Positions 53,285-61,923 of a stretch of DNA of 64,000 nt are shown piece by piece. The position numbers and the translations under genes were made by a program. The DNA is from Candidatus Heimdallarchaeota archaeon. GTDB lineage: Archaea; Asgardarchaeota; Heimdallarchaeia; Heimdallarchaeales; Heimdallarchaeaceae. Within the stretch, counting starts at the first letter, position 1; the number at the start of each line of letters is the position of its first letter. The stretch lies in contig JAUVXV010000003.1 of NCBI GenBank assembly GCA_030603365.1, positions 186,001 to 250,000 on the forward strand. Reading direction: 5' to 3'. The notes beneath the pieces are model-generated. The model ran no database searches. It was not told where the DNA came from and saw only the letters and a program-made list of their open reading frames with translations.

Positions 53285-54766
53285 ATGAAAAAACAATTCT
53301 TTATACCTTTGATTCTACTTACACTTTTGTGTAGTGTCAATTTTATCTCAACAAGTATGAGTAAATTAGATGATAATCAAACTTTTCAACCAGAACTGAA
53401 TGCAGGTATTAGACCTGTTTTTGCAGGAACTGATGAGAATGCAACAGAAGTTTACTCAAGACATCCAACTATTCAAAGGGGAGCATTATATCAAGCAGAT
53501 ATTTATGATAATGTTACTTTCTGGTATACATATCAAGGAGGAGATAACAATTCAGCACCTTTTCTTTTCATAGATGATGGGAATGATACATACAATCCAG
53601 AAGGAGAACGTATGCAATTTGATGAAGCAAAAACAGTCATAGAATCTGATGGCTCTGCTTATTATAACTTTACATTTAATATGACTTCAAACTTCTTCGC
53701 ATTTAGAGCACGTTATGGAGAATTTGAAGATGATTTCGGTCTTTATAATATTATAACCGCCGATGAAACATGGGTAAGGTCTTTCTTCTGGGAATCATAT
53801 TATACACAGTTGGAAGATATCAATATGAATTTGACAATATACAACTACAATATTACTGGATATGGTTTCAAATATAGAGATGTTTCTGAAAATTATGATG
53901 GTGATTTTGAAAATATTACTGTTTCGTTAGATGTAGGAGGAGAAGAAAGAACTCTCAATGAATCCTTCTCTCACTCATTTGATAGTGAAACTCTTGTACA
54001 AGTTCAGGCCTTTATAATTCAACGTGACAATATGACAGGAACAAATAGAACATTCAGTGAAAATTGGATAAATGTCTTTACAGTTGCTGATGCAACACCT
54101 GTAATTGAACTGGTAGTTCCTAAATACACAAATGTGTTAAATGTAAGCCTTAAATGGAATACTACAGTACTAAATGGAAACATAACCGCCTTCGAGATTG
54201 ACTGGGGTGATTTATCTGGAATTCAAATAATTAATATTTCAGATCACAATTACAACCATGTGTATGCTAGTGTAGGTGAGTATAATATCACAGCATTTGC
54301 TTATGCAAATTTCTTGGTTTCAAATGAGACTGTAACTGTTTTAATAGAACAGATCAATCCTATTGGGAGCGTAAAAATCATATCTCCAACAGGTGTAATT
54401 CTTATACCAAACTCCACATATGTGCACCAAATTATAGTTGAAACAAAACAACTGGATTTCATACTTAATGGAAGCGATTCTGGAGGAAGTGGTATCGAGA
54501 GAATAATTCTATCAACCGATGAAGGAAATGCTGTAGAACTAGGTGAAGACGGAGTAGTGACTATTCATTTCATGGAACTGGGACATCGAACATTGACTAT
54601 TACTGTAATAGATCTAGCAGGAAATGAGTTTAGCGATTCATTTGTAATCTTTCTAGAGCTGAAAGAACTTCCTGGTGATCATCCAGTACCTTTCCCATTT
54701 GGAATAACTACAGTAATTGGTTTCGTTTCAATTGCAGTATTCTTGTATCTAAGAAAGAAGAAATAA
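53285..54766 (+). CDS. Surface protein with PKD/Ig-like domains and C-terminal anchor
   Basis: The ATG at 53285 is 8 nt after GGTGA and starts a clear signal peptide (K-K-Q-F-F-I-P-L-I-L-L-T-L-L-C); the GTG at 53273 is less likely. The 493-residue product is rich in N-x-S/T sites and includes a PKD-like stretch (F-E-I-D-W-G-D-L-S-G, H-N-Y-N-H-V-Y-A-S-V-G-E-Y-N-I-T). An Ig-like segment, a membrane helix and a basic tail (L-R-K-K-K) follow. It is thus an anchored, probably glycosylated, surface protein. The ligand is unknown. Confidence 0.82.
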   Translation: MKKQFFIPLILLTLLCSVNFISTSMSKLDDNQTFQPELNAGIRPVFAGTDENATEVYSRHPTIQRGALYQADIYDNVTFWYTYQGGDNNSAPFLFIDDGNDTYNPEGERMQFDEAKTVIESDGSAYYNFTFNMTSNFFAFRARYGEFEDDFGLYNIITADETWVRSFFWESYYTQLEDINMNLTIYNYNITGYGFKYRDVSENYDGDFENITVSLDVGGEERTLNESFSHSFDSETLVQVQAFIIQRDNMTGTNRTFSENWINVFTVADATPVIELVVPKYTNVLNVSLKWNTTVLNGNITAFEIDWGDLSGIQIINISDHNYNHVYASVGEYNITAFAYANFLVSNETVTVLIEQINPIGSVKIISPTGVILIPNSTYVHQIIVETKQLDFILNGSDSGGSGIERIILSTDEGNAVELGEDGVVTIHFMELGHRTLTITVIDLAGNEFSDSFVIFLELKELPGDHPVPFPFGITTVIGFVSIAVFLYLRKKK

Positions 54767-54826
54767 CTTCTTTTCTTTTTCCATTTCTTTTTGAAATATT
54801 CATTTAATACAGAAAAATAGAGTAAA

Positions 54827-54845
54827 AGAGATGAAATTCATCTCT
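54827..54845. terminator. Hairpin between convergent genes
   Basis: AGAGATG-AAATT-CATCTCT forms a 7-bp stem with a 5-nt loop between the surface protein stop (54766) and the RidA stop (54872). A T-rich stretch (54768-54792) on the plus strand comes just after the surface protein gene. Confidence 0.5.
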
Positions 54846-54871
54846 CATACCTATTGTTAACTTAATAGTTT

Positions 54872-55258
54872 TTATTCTTTCCAAGCGGTTGCAGAAATCT
54901 CAATATCTACATCTTTTGGTAATCTTTGTGCTTCAAAAGCTACCCTAGCAGGTGGATCTTCAACAAAATACTTAGCAAATATTTCGTTCATCTTGGAAAA
55001 TTGTTCCATATCTTTCAAATAGACTCTGCATCTAACAACATCTGAAAGAGTATAACCAGCTTCTAATACTATTGCTTTAATATTTTCAAGAACTTGTTTT
55101 GTTGCTGCTTGGATATCTCCGTAAATGATTTCACCAGTTTCTGGATTAGCAGGAATTTGACCGGCAACATACAAAAAATTACCAGCTTGAATTGCTTGGG
55201 AATAGGGTCCTACGGGAGCTGGAGCTTTGTCAGTTAAAATAACTTTTTTTGAAGTCAT
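54872..55258 (-). CDS. ridA: RidA-family enamine/imine deaminase
   Basis: From the ATG at 55258 ([20 protein letters not shown]) the protein has 128 residues, the normal RidA length. A longer frame to 55321 overlaps the upstream gene and adds non-homologous residues. Landmarks are G-P-Y-S-Q-A, the catalytic Arg in V-V-R-C-R-V-Y-L and P-P-A-R-V-A near the end. RidA hydrolyses reactive enamine/imine intermediates released by PLP enzymes. It follows the arginase-family gene by 37 nt on the same strand, so the two may share a transcript. Confidence 0.92.
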   Translation of the reverse strand: MTSKKVILTDKAPAPVGPYSQAIQAGNFLYVAGQIPANPETGEIIYGDIQAATKQVLENIKAIVLEAGYTLSDVVRCRVYLKDMEQFSKMNEIFAKYFVEDPPARVAFEAQRLPKDVDIEISATAWKE

Positions 55259-55295
55259 AGTTAAACGGAAACCATACTCAACATAAAGTTTTGCC

Positions 55296-56183
55296 TTAGG
55301 ATTTTCTAGACCATATCTCAAGAATTCTGAAAATCAACCCAACTCCAAAATTTAATGCTGTTCTGTTTTTTCTGCTATAACTGACTTCAACAAAATCAAC
55401 ATATTTGGTCTTTGGAAGTAGAATATTCAAAATATCTACCAATATATTAGGAGTTATTCCAAAAGGTTCTTTTGTTGCTACAGTCGGAACAAAAGCTTGG
55501 TCCAAAGCATCAGCATCTATGCTTAGGTAGATTGTTCTAAAATTAGATGAAAAATCCTTAATTTTGTTTAAACATTCTTCTTTATCTTCAAACAATTTTT
55601 GTGTTGCGATATAATTTGTAACTTTATCGTTTTGTATTTTTCGAAATTCATTAGATGTTAAAGTATAAGCATGTCCTCCTATGAATAGCATCTGTTCTTT
55701 CTTTAATTGTAGCTCTTCCTTCAAATTTGTAAATACTGTTCCGTGAGATTTGAATATGCCTGGAGGATATTCGTCTGCTAAATCAGAGTGAGCATCAATC
55801 CAAACTAGAGCAGTGTCATTATTCCATGGTGCATTGATAATAGTATCATATGTTATACTATGATCTCCTCCCAGAACTAGAATCTTTGAATTTGTTTTAA
55901 TGGCTTTTTCCCAGATTTCTTTTATATATTTTTTCTGTTTAATCGGGTGTACATTCCCTAAATCATAGAAACTTGTTTTCTCCTCAATAATATTGAAGTC
56001 TGTAGAAATCCCGCTGAATTCAAGAGATTGTTTTCTCAAAGCATCTGGAGCTTTTTTTGAACCTCCTTTGGTTGCTTTAACTCTTTCAAATGGTATACCG
56101 AATAGCAATACAGATTCTTTTTTTTCTATTGATTCAACATTGTCAGCTTTAAAAAAGCCTATGAAAGTATTTTTCATTTTCAA
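55296..56183 (-). CDS. Arginase/agmatinase-family ureohydrolase
   Basis: The 295-residue protein carries the manganese-site blocks of ureohydrolases: L-G-G-D-H-S-I (G-G-D-H), W-I-D-A-H-S-D-L (D-A-H-x-D) and S-I-D-A-D-A-L-D (D-x-D). Such enzymes split arginine, agmatine, formiminoglutamate or guanidino acids. The subtype cannot be fixed by eye. RidA follows it, which fits amino acid or polyamine metabolism. Confidence 0.88.
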   Translation of the reverse strand: MKMKNTFIGFFKADNVESIEKKESVLLFGIPFERVKATKGGSKKAPDALRKQSLEFSGISTDFNIIEEKTSFYDLGNVHPIKQKKYIKEIWEKAIKTNSKILVLGGDHSITYDTIINAPWNNDTALVWIDAHSDLADEYPPGIFKSHGTVFTNLKEELQLKKEQMLFIGGHAYTLTSNEFRKIQNDKVTNYIATQKLFEDKEECLNKIKDFSSNFRTIYLSIDADALDQAFVPTVATKEPFGITPNILVDILNILLPKTKYVDFVEVSYSRKNRTALNFGVGLIFRILEIWSRKS

Positions 56184-56220
56184 ATATTAGATTTAAACCA
56201 TCAAATAAATCTTTTTTGTT

Positions 56221-58734
56221 TTATTGCTCTCTAAGGTAATAATCAGGAGATGTCACATATCTCTTTTCATCGTCAGTTTCTCCAACCTCTATATCTGTAT
56301 AAATATCTGCCATAATTTCTTTATCACTAATATCAGCAAGGATTTTTCTTTTATCAACAGAGATAATCCTACTTAGCTCTATTGCTTTTGGATTAAATTT
56401 CTCCATGGTTTCTTGCATTTCATCTAGATCTCCAATTTTGCCAATAAGGTTCATGAAAGTCATTACAATATCTGGTCTGAGAGCAACTTGGGGGGCTATG
56501 CTTAATTGCTTACCAATAGAGATTGCCAGGTTATCAATGAAATTTTGATCATTTTCAAACAGTGATGCAGGTTTGGTACTGATGAATGATGCAATAAGTA
56601 ACAAATCTATAGAAGTCCAAAGGTATAAAACTGGTTTTTCTTTCAATTGAAGATTATATACAACTCCTATCTCGGTGCCTTTAACATTTTCAACTACTTT
56701 TCCTTCTAAGTCAAAAACCTCATTTAATTCAAATGCTGTACCCCCAAAACTTACTTGAATTGAATTGCCTACAAGTCTCACAGTACCTAATGAATAAAGT
56801 ATGAATTTAGAATTCTCAATGCTATCAGGAAGAATTCCTGTATTTTTCTCAATTGAAATACGTTTTAGCATATCAATTTGTTGAACTTCCTCTTCAGTTC
56901 TGTTATATTCTTCAGCAAACTCTTTTATTATACGGCTTTTCTTTTCTTGAGGTGTAAGAGTCGATACATACATTGGACTAGTATCTTCTTCTTCATGTAA
57001 GAAATCATAAATCTGTTTGTACAAATCTTGTGAAATATTTTTCTTCTCAACAACTAAGAAGTAACCTTTCATGGGATGATATATGACTGAATGTGCTTTT
57101 CCAATTTGTTGATTAAAGATATTCCTAACATATATTACGTCCTTTTCCGCTATTCTGTTATTGATCATATTACTTTCTGTAGGATTGAAGAAAGGTAAAA
57201 TTTCTCCATTCTTAATGATGTGCTGACTATTTACCTTCATTTCTCTTGCTGTTTTTTCAACAGAACTATTAGGGATAAATAAATAGCCTTTAGTTTGAGA
57301 TATAACATCTCTTAATTCTTGAGTTAGAGGGATTTCAAGTCTTCTACAATATTCTATAATTGCATCAGGAACCAAATAAGTAAAAGGCATTTGTGGGATT
57401 GTTTTAGGTAATTCATTTAGTAAGAATTCTTTTTTCTCAAGTTCTGATTCTAATTCTGCTTCTTTTCCTGTTGGAGTTACAATATGATCAAAAATTCTTC
57501 TTATCATCGATAAAGAAATCTCACGCTGTTGTTTCACAATTATTCCAAAGTTTTCATTTAATTGTCCAGGACCAACAACAAATCCGACAAGATCATTTTG
57601 TTCATCTATTACAGGCTTTCCTGAATATCTCCAAAGAGTCTTTAGTTCCGATAGTAATTTATAATCAATTTCTCTGCTTGAAGCACTTGTTGCAACCTTC
57701 AGTTGCTGTTTGAATTGTAAGGAACTAATAATTTCACTGTATTTCTGAATTCTAGTTTCCATAGCGAGTGATAAATCTTTGAAGTAAGGTGTGATGATTT
57801 CTTGGTATTTTAGATGCTCACCATATATTTGATCCATTGCATCCAAATCCTTTGCATAATCATTAATGTCATCATCAAGTAATTCTTCGTAAATTTCTAG
57901 CTGCCGAATTTTTCTATCTATATCTTCATTTTGCAAAGAGGAGAGTTTAGGTTGATTGTTCTCCTTAAACATCCTGAATTTTTCTTTTTCTTGTTGTATG
58001 ACAACTTTCCATTTGAGTGTATCCTGAGCTGCTTTCTTTAATATCGGACGATGACGGATAACTCTTTCATTTATGTCATAAATAATGCCCTTAAGCTCTT
58101 TCTTATCAGTAATCATTCTTCTTAAGCGATTGATATTTTCACTTAACTCATTATTAAACAGAAGAAAATTATTGTGTGTGTTTTTGTATAGATGTTCTCT
58201 ATTGACTGTAAATAGTAATTCTGATAGTTTGTAAAAATGTTGAAACACTTTGTGTTGTTTAGCCTCAACTTCGTTATGTCTCTTCATATATTCTTGATCA
58301 TCTATTATATTAGTAACGTAATCTTGCTCTAGTTCCATTTCTTCCTCAAATGTTTTTGTAGCAGCTTTGATAGCCATATACATAACATAACGGATTTTGA
58401 GTTCTTCTATTTCAACTGGAGGAATCTCATTTAATTCAATTTCAGGAAATTGAATAGCTGGTTCTTCTTCAACTGGAATGATTTCAATGGCTTCCCCTCT
58501 TTCAATCTCTTGAATATCGGTTTCTAGCTTAGGTAATATCTGTTGTGAATCATGTATTGAAACTTCTTCTTGTGAAACTAAACCAGAAGGTAAACTAGAT
58601 AGAATCTCTTTATATTTATTCTTTAAAGTTTGATAGGTTCTTCTGTCAATAGACCCTCTAATGTACCTTAAATCAAGGTCTCTGATAAATCTAAGAATTC
58701 TTCTCTTCTTTATATTGATATCATCGTCAGACAT
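56221..58734 (-). CDS. Large coiled-coil protein with PRC-barrel-like modules
   Basis: The 837-residue cytoplasmic protein starts with a short helical region (1-48) and an acidic, proline-containing linker (50-110). Long helices likely to form coiled coils follow (about 110-345). Three short beta-rich modules resemble PRC-barrels: S-G-K-P-V-I-D-E-Q-N-D-L-V-G-F-V-V-G (371-388), V-I-Y-V-R-N-I-F-N-Q-Q-I-G-K-A (533-547) and V-K-G-T-E-I-G-V-V-Y-N (684-694). No enzyme motif or membrane helix is seen. PRC-barrels bind RNA or proteins and also occur in the archaeal division protein CdvA, joined there to a coiled coil. The gene is divergent from profilin. The domain call is tentative. Confidence 0.65.
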   Translation of the reverse strand: MSDDDINIKKRRILRFIRDLDLRYIRGSIDRRTYQTLKNKYKEILSSLPSGLVSQEEVSIHDSQQILPKLETDIQEIERGEAIEIIPVEEEPAIQFPEIELNEIPPVEIEELKIRYVMYMAIKAATKTFEEEMELEQDYVTNIIDDQEYMKRHNEVEAKQHKVFQHFYKLSELLFTVNREHLYKNTHNNFLLFNNELSENINRLRRMITDKKELKGIIYDINERVIRHRPILKKAAQDTLKWKVVIQQEKEKFRMFKENNQPKLSSLQNEDIDRKIRQLEIYEELLDDDINDYAKDLDAMDQIYGEHLKYQEIITPYFKDLSLAMETRIQKYSEIISSLQFKQQLKVATSASSREIDYKLLSELKTLWRYSGKPVIDEQNDLVGFVVGPGQLNENFGIIVKQQREISLSMIRRIFDHIVTPTGKEAELESELEKKEFLLNELPKTIPQMPFTYLVPDAIIEYCRRLEIPLTQELRDVISQTKGYLFIPNSSVEKTAREMKVNSQHIIKNGEILPFFNPTESNMINNRIAEKDVIYVRNIFNQQIGKAHSVIYHPMKGYFLVVEKKNISQDLYKQIYDFLHEEEDTSPMYVSTLTPQEKKSRIIKEFAEEYNRTEEEVQQIDMLKRISIEKNTGILPDSIENSKFILYSLGTVRLVGNSIQVSFGGTAFELNEVFDLEGKVVENVKGTEIGVVYNLQLKEKPVLYLWTSIDLLLIASFISTKPASLFENDQNFIDNLAISIGKQLSIAPQVALRPDIVMTFMNLIGKIGDLDEMQETMEKFNPKAIELSRIISVDKRKILADISDKEIMADIYTDIEVGETDDEKRYVTSPDYYLREQ

Positions 58735-58879
58735 TATTATACAGAAGTATAAGTTTCACCTACAAATATGTTACTAAAATATCAATTTAATATAAGACTT
58801 TAATTGTGATTAAAGATACCCATAAGAAAACATTAATATTTAATATAAATCAAGAATATGCTGTAAGGATGAATGTTAA

Positions 58880-59239
58880 ATGAGTTTTCAAGATGATGTA
58901 CAAGCTATCGCTGCAGAAGGAACTCTTGGTGTTGTATGGCTGATTGGTGATGATTTAAAATGTTACTATCAATATGGTGACTGGGCAGTTGATCCAACAA
59001 TCCCATTTAATTCATGGAAAAATCAAGAACCTGCTGTCGATTTTGGTGGTGGATTGAAATTCACTGTAATTACAATGACACCAGAAAGATTAATTTCTAC
59101 AAACATGGGAGGACAAGGTCATCTGATAGTTAGTCGCTGTCCAAAATGGGCTGGTTGTGTTATAACTTGGTCACCTGCAAATATCCCAAAAGATTATGCA
59201 TATGCATCTGCAGCTAGATTAGCAGCGAAAGTTGGATAA
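58880..59239 (+). CDS. Profilin-like actin-binding protein
   Basis: The 119-residue protein fits profilin along its whole length: an N-terminal helix (S-F-Q-D-D-V-Q-A-I-A), a first strand with a conserved Trp (G-V-V-W-L-I-G), and the hallmark stretch G-G-G-L-K-F-T-V-I-T. Then come L-I-S-T-N-M-G-G-Q-G-H-L-I-V, A-G-C-V-I-T-W and a C-terminal helix (A-Y-A-S-A-A-R-L-A-A-K-V-G). Eukaryotic profilin reads G-x-K-Y-M-V-I, then a G-K-K/G-G-I-T strand, then a final helix. Asgard profilins control actin filaments. AAGGATG lies about 9 nt before the ATG. No actin gene is in the window. The fold call is by eye and fairly strong. Confidence 0.78.
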   Translation: MSFQDDVQAIAAEGTLGVVWLIGDDLKCYYQYGDWAVDPTIPFNSWKNQEPAVDFGGGLKFTVITMTPERLISTNMGGQGHLIVSRCPKWAGCVITWSPANIPKDYAYASAARLAAKVG

Positions 59240-59262
59240 ATATTCTTCTCTCGGTGATTTTT

Positions 59263-59559
59263 TTGTCTTCCCATCCTTCTATTGAAGAAAAAGGGGAAGA
59301 TGTTTTTCTTAAGATAATTGCTCATCCTAATTCATCAAGGAAGCAAATATCAATAACAGAGAATAGTATTGATATTTATGTAAATGAACCTCCAGATAAA
59401 GGGAGAGCAAATAAAGCTATTCTCAAACTTCTATCAAAATCTCTCAAACTTCCATCTTCTTCAATGAGTATATTAAAAGGAGTAAAATCAAAAAATAAAG
59501 TCATTATGGTAAAAAATTGTAATAAGAACTTTATCTTAGAAAAAGTAAAGATAATCTAG
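59263..59559 (+). CDS. DUF167 (YggU/UPF0235) family protein
   Basis: The protein of about 98 residues has the DUF167 landmarks: V-F-L-K-I-I-A-H-P-N-S-S-R-K-Q, I-Y-V-N-E-P-P-D-K-G-R-A-N-K-A-I and I-L-K-G-V-K-S-K-N-K-V. The family is widespread in archaea, bacteria and eukaryotes, with no agreed function. I favour the TTG at 59263, 5 nt after GGTGA, over the in-frame GTG at 59254, which overlaps that site. It begins 23 nt after profilin on the same strand, so the two are probably cotranscribed. Its stop shares the palindrome CTAG with the convergent gene's stop. Confidence 0.85.
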   Translation: MSSHPSIEEKGEDVFLKIIAHPNSSRKQISITENSIDIYVNEPPDKGRANKAILKLLSKSLKLPSSSMSILKGVKSKNKVIMVKNCNKNFILEKVKII

Positions 59560-60122
59560 AGTTTCATTTTCTCAAAAGCTCTAAGTAACTCATTTCTTTC
59601 ATTGAATCTTTCATATACGTTTTTACTAAGATTCATCAAATTAGCAATACCTATTTCAACAGTGTCTAACATCATCTCTTCTAAGCTAACTTTGATTTCT
59701 GTAATTTTATCCTTAAGTTCCTCTGAATTATCAAGAATATCTATCTCTAGTAAATACAAAATAGAAAGATCTATACCATGCTCTCCTTCAACATCTGTAA
59801 CATCAAAAAATGTACTATATTTATAATCTGTATTTTTACCATCTTTTCTTAAATCACTTATCGTTTTTATAGTAATACCAGCTGGTCCCCAGCTTGTAAG
59901 AAGTTGTGAATGAATAAGCAATTCATGAACCTGGCTCATCATATCCCCTGTTTCTCTGAGAATATTGATTAGTTTGGTTCTAAAAGCAATATCGGTTTTT
60001 TTCCTATATTCTAATGCTTTATAGCCGAGATAACCTTCTATATTCGCTCTTAAAATCTTCAAAGCTTCACTTGGTGCATCGGATAAAGTTGAATTTGCAG
60101 TATCTTTCTTCTTACCAAACAT
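59556..60122 (-). CDS. Helical protein of unknown function
   Basis: The 188-residue protein is mostly helical with a basic start (F-G-K-K-K-D-T) and an acidic middle (D-V-T-D-V-E-G-E-H-G-I-D). I find no signal peptide, membrane helix or familiar motif. It follows the DNA ligase by 22 nt on the same strand and so may be the last gene of a GIFT protein-ligase-unknown operon. It overlaps the DUF167 stop by 4 nt. Function unknown. Confidence 0.65.
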   Translation of the reverse strand: MFGKKKDTANSTLSDAPSEALKILRANIEGYLGYKALEYRKKTDIAFRTKLINILRETGDMMSQVHELLIHSQLLTSWGPAGITIKTISDLRKDGKNTDYKYSTFFDVTDVEGEHGIDLSILYLLEIDILDNSEELKDKITEIKVSLEEMMLDTVEIGIANLMNLSKNVYERFNERNELLRAFEKMKL

Positions 60123-60144
60123 TTGTATTCACATTTATTTTGTT

Positions 60145-61920
60145 TTATTGCTTTAATAAATATATTGTGCGTATTTCTTCATTTGAAGTTGCTTGTTCTG
60201 GAGGTCTATCATCTACTAATTTTCCTGTAAATCTTGGGAAACGGAGCGCTAAACCATCATTTTCGTTATCAAAATACCCTCTAGAGCAGGTGTGCATTTG
60301 ACTTTTCGTTATTTCTGCACCAGTAATTTCAATAACAATCTTTGGATCAAACCATACACTACAATCAATATCACTTAATACTTCCTTTGGTTTTTCTCTT
60401 TCTAAAGGTTTGAGAATTTCAAAAAAGTGAGCTAAGTCATCATCAGAAAAACCTGTTGCAACACGTGTAAAGGTTTGATAAATGCTTTCTTCTACATCAA
60501 AACATCCTAGCAGAAAAGTACCATACTTACCTGCTCTTTTACCTTTTCCAAACTCAGCTCCCAGTATAACCAAATCAAACGAATCTGATAATTTATCTAC
60601 ATAATCTGCCTTGTATTTAACCCAGTTCCAGCCTCTAGCACCAGCTTGATATATAGAATCTTCTCCTACTCCTTTACCCATTACTCCTTCACAACTATTT
60701 TCTAAAGCATGATGAAAGAAACTATCAATTTCATCAGTATTATCTGCGATAGTCTGATGAGAAAATTTAATGCTTTCGGTTTCTTTTAATATATTTGACA
60801 GTACCTCTCTTCTTTTCAAATATCCTTCATCAAGTATAGATTTGTTATCTGCATATAATGCATCAAAAAGATAAACTCTAACTGGGATTTCTGTAATTTT
60901 CTGCTCAATATCATGTTTTCTTTTTCTTTGAGATACTTGTTGAAAGGGGAGTATTTTTTCTTTTTTACTATCATAAGCAACGATTTCTCCCTCAATAATG
61001 AAATTGTCTTTTAGAGCTGCGTCATGTATAAACTCAATTACATCAGGAAACTGTTTTGTTATGTCTTCTGGTCTTCTGGAAAAGAGTTTAATCTTATCTC
61101 CTTTTTTGTGTAACTGAACTCTTAATCCATCATATTTGTACTCCAAAGATACTTTACCATCAAATCTTTCTAAAAGTTCTTCAGCACTAGAAACTCTTTG
61201 AGCTAACATTACTTTTATTGGATTCATAATCTGAGCTTTGATTTCTGCAACGGCTTCTATTCCTTCTTTGAAAAGGGTTTCAGATACAAAGCAAATATCA
61301 GATGTTATGTTATAGGCTCTCTCTAAAATATTCTTCTTATCTCTGGTTCCAGTTTTTGCTTTTGCAAGTGCTTCTAGAAGGAGTTGAATTGCTACTCCTA
61401 ATCTTAATTGTCCTATGACCATTCTTACAATATATCTAGCTTCTAAAGGACTAGCTTTAGAAATCAAACCTGAAAGAATTCTGATCTTTTTGTCAGAAGA
61501 CCCCTCCCCAGAAGTTTGAGCTATAGAATCTAGTATATTCCAAACATCAATTATTTCATAATCCTTTTCTTCTTTTTGTGCTGTAAATGATAAAAGTGTA
61601 GATTGAGATTTCTTCTCTAGAAGTATCTGAGCTGTCTGACCTAAATCTCCAACTTCTTCTACAATCTTAGCAACATTCTTCTCATTTTTCCCAGTTGAAA
61701 TTGCAAGTGCTTTTGTTGCCATTTTTTCAGCTAACATTAATTCTATACCCAAAAAATCAGGATAAATTTTGCCTATTGTCAGTAGAGAAATTTTCCCGAT
61801 TTCCTCACTTGAAGCTTTTGAAAGAGTTTCAGCTAAAATATCAACCATTTCAAGTTTTTTCTGTGTCTTTTCTAATTTGAAATAGCATTGACTAAGTTCC
61901 TTGAATTTCAATCTCATCAA
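60145..61920 (-). CDS. lig: ATP-dependent DNA ligase, archaeal type
   Basis: The 591-residue protein has the full archaeal/eukaryotic ligase I plan. An N-terminal DNA-binding domain (1-230) comes first, then the adenylation domain with the AMP-accepting Lys262 in E-Y-K-Y-D-G-L-R. R-R-P-E-D-I-T, I-I-E-G-E-I-V-A and G-V-M-G-K-G-V follow, then W-V-K-Y-K-A-D-Y and a C-terminal OB-fold. It seals nicks during replication and repair. Its start lies 3 nt after the stop of the GIFT/coiled-coil gene, so the two are cotranscribed. Confidence 0.95.
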   Translation of the reverse strand: MMRLKFKELSQCYFKLEKTQKKLEMVDILAETLSKASSEEIGKISLLTIGKIYPDFLGIELMLAEKMATKALAISTGKNEKNVAKIVEEVGDLGQTAQILLEKKSQSTLLSFTAQKEEKDYEIIDVWNILDSIAQTSGEGSSDKKIRILSGLISKASPLEARYIVRMVIGQLRLGVAIQLLLEALAKAKTGTRDKKNILERAYNITSDICFVSETLFKEGIEAVAEIKAQIMNPIKVMLAQRVSSAEELLERFDGKVSLEYKYDGLRVQLHKKGDKIKLFSRRPEDITKQFPDVIEFIHDAALKDNFIIEGEIVAYDSKKEKILPFQQVSQRKRKHDIEQKITEIPVRVYLFDALYADNKSILDEGYLKRREVLSNILKETESIKFSHQTIADNTDEIDSFFHHALENSCEGVMGKGVGEDSIYQAGARGWNWVKYKADYVDKLSDSFDLVILGAEFGKGKRAGKYGTFLLGCFDVEESIYQTFTRVATGFSDDDLAHFFEILKPLEREKPKEVLSDIDCSVWFDPKIVIEITGAEITKSQMHTCSRGYFDNENDGLALRFPRFTGKLVDDRPPEQATSNEEIRTIYLLKQ

Positions 61921-61923
61921 ACC

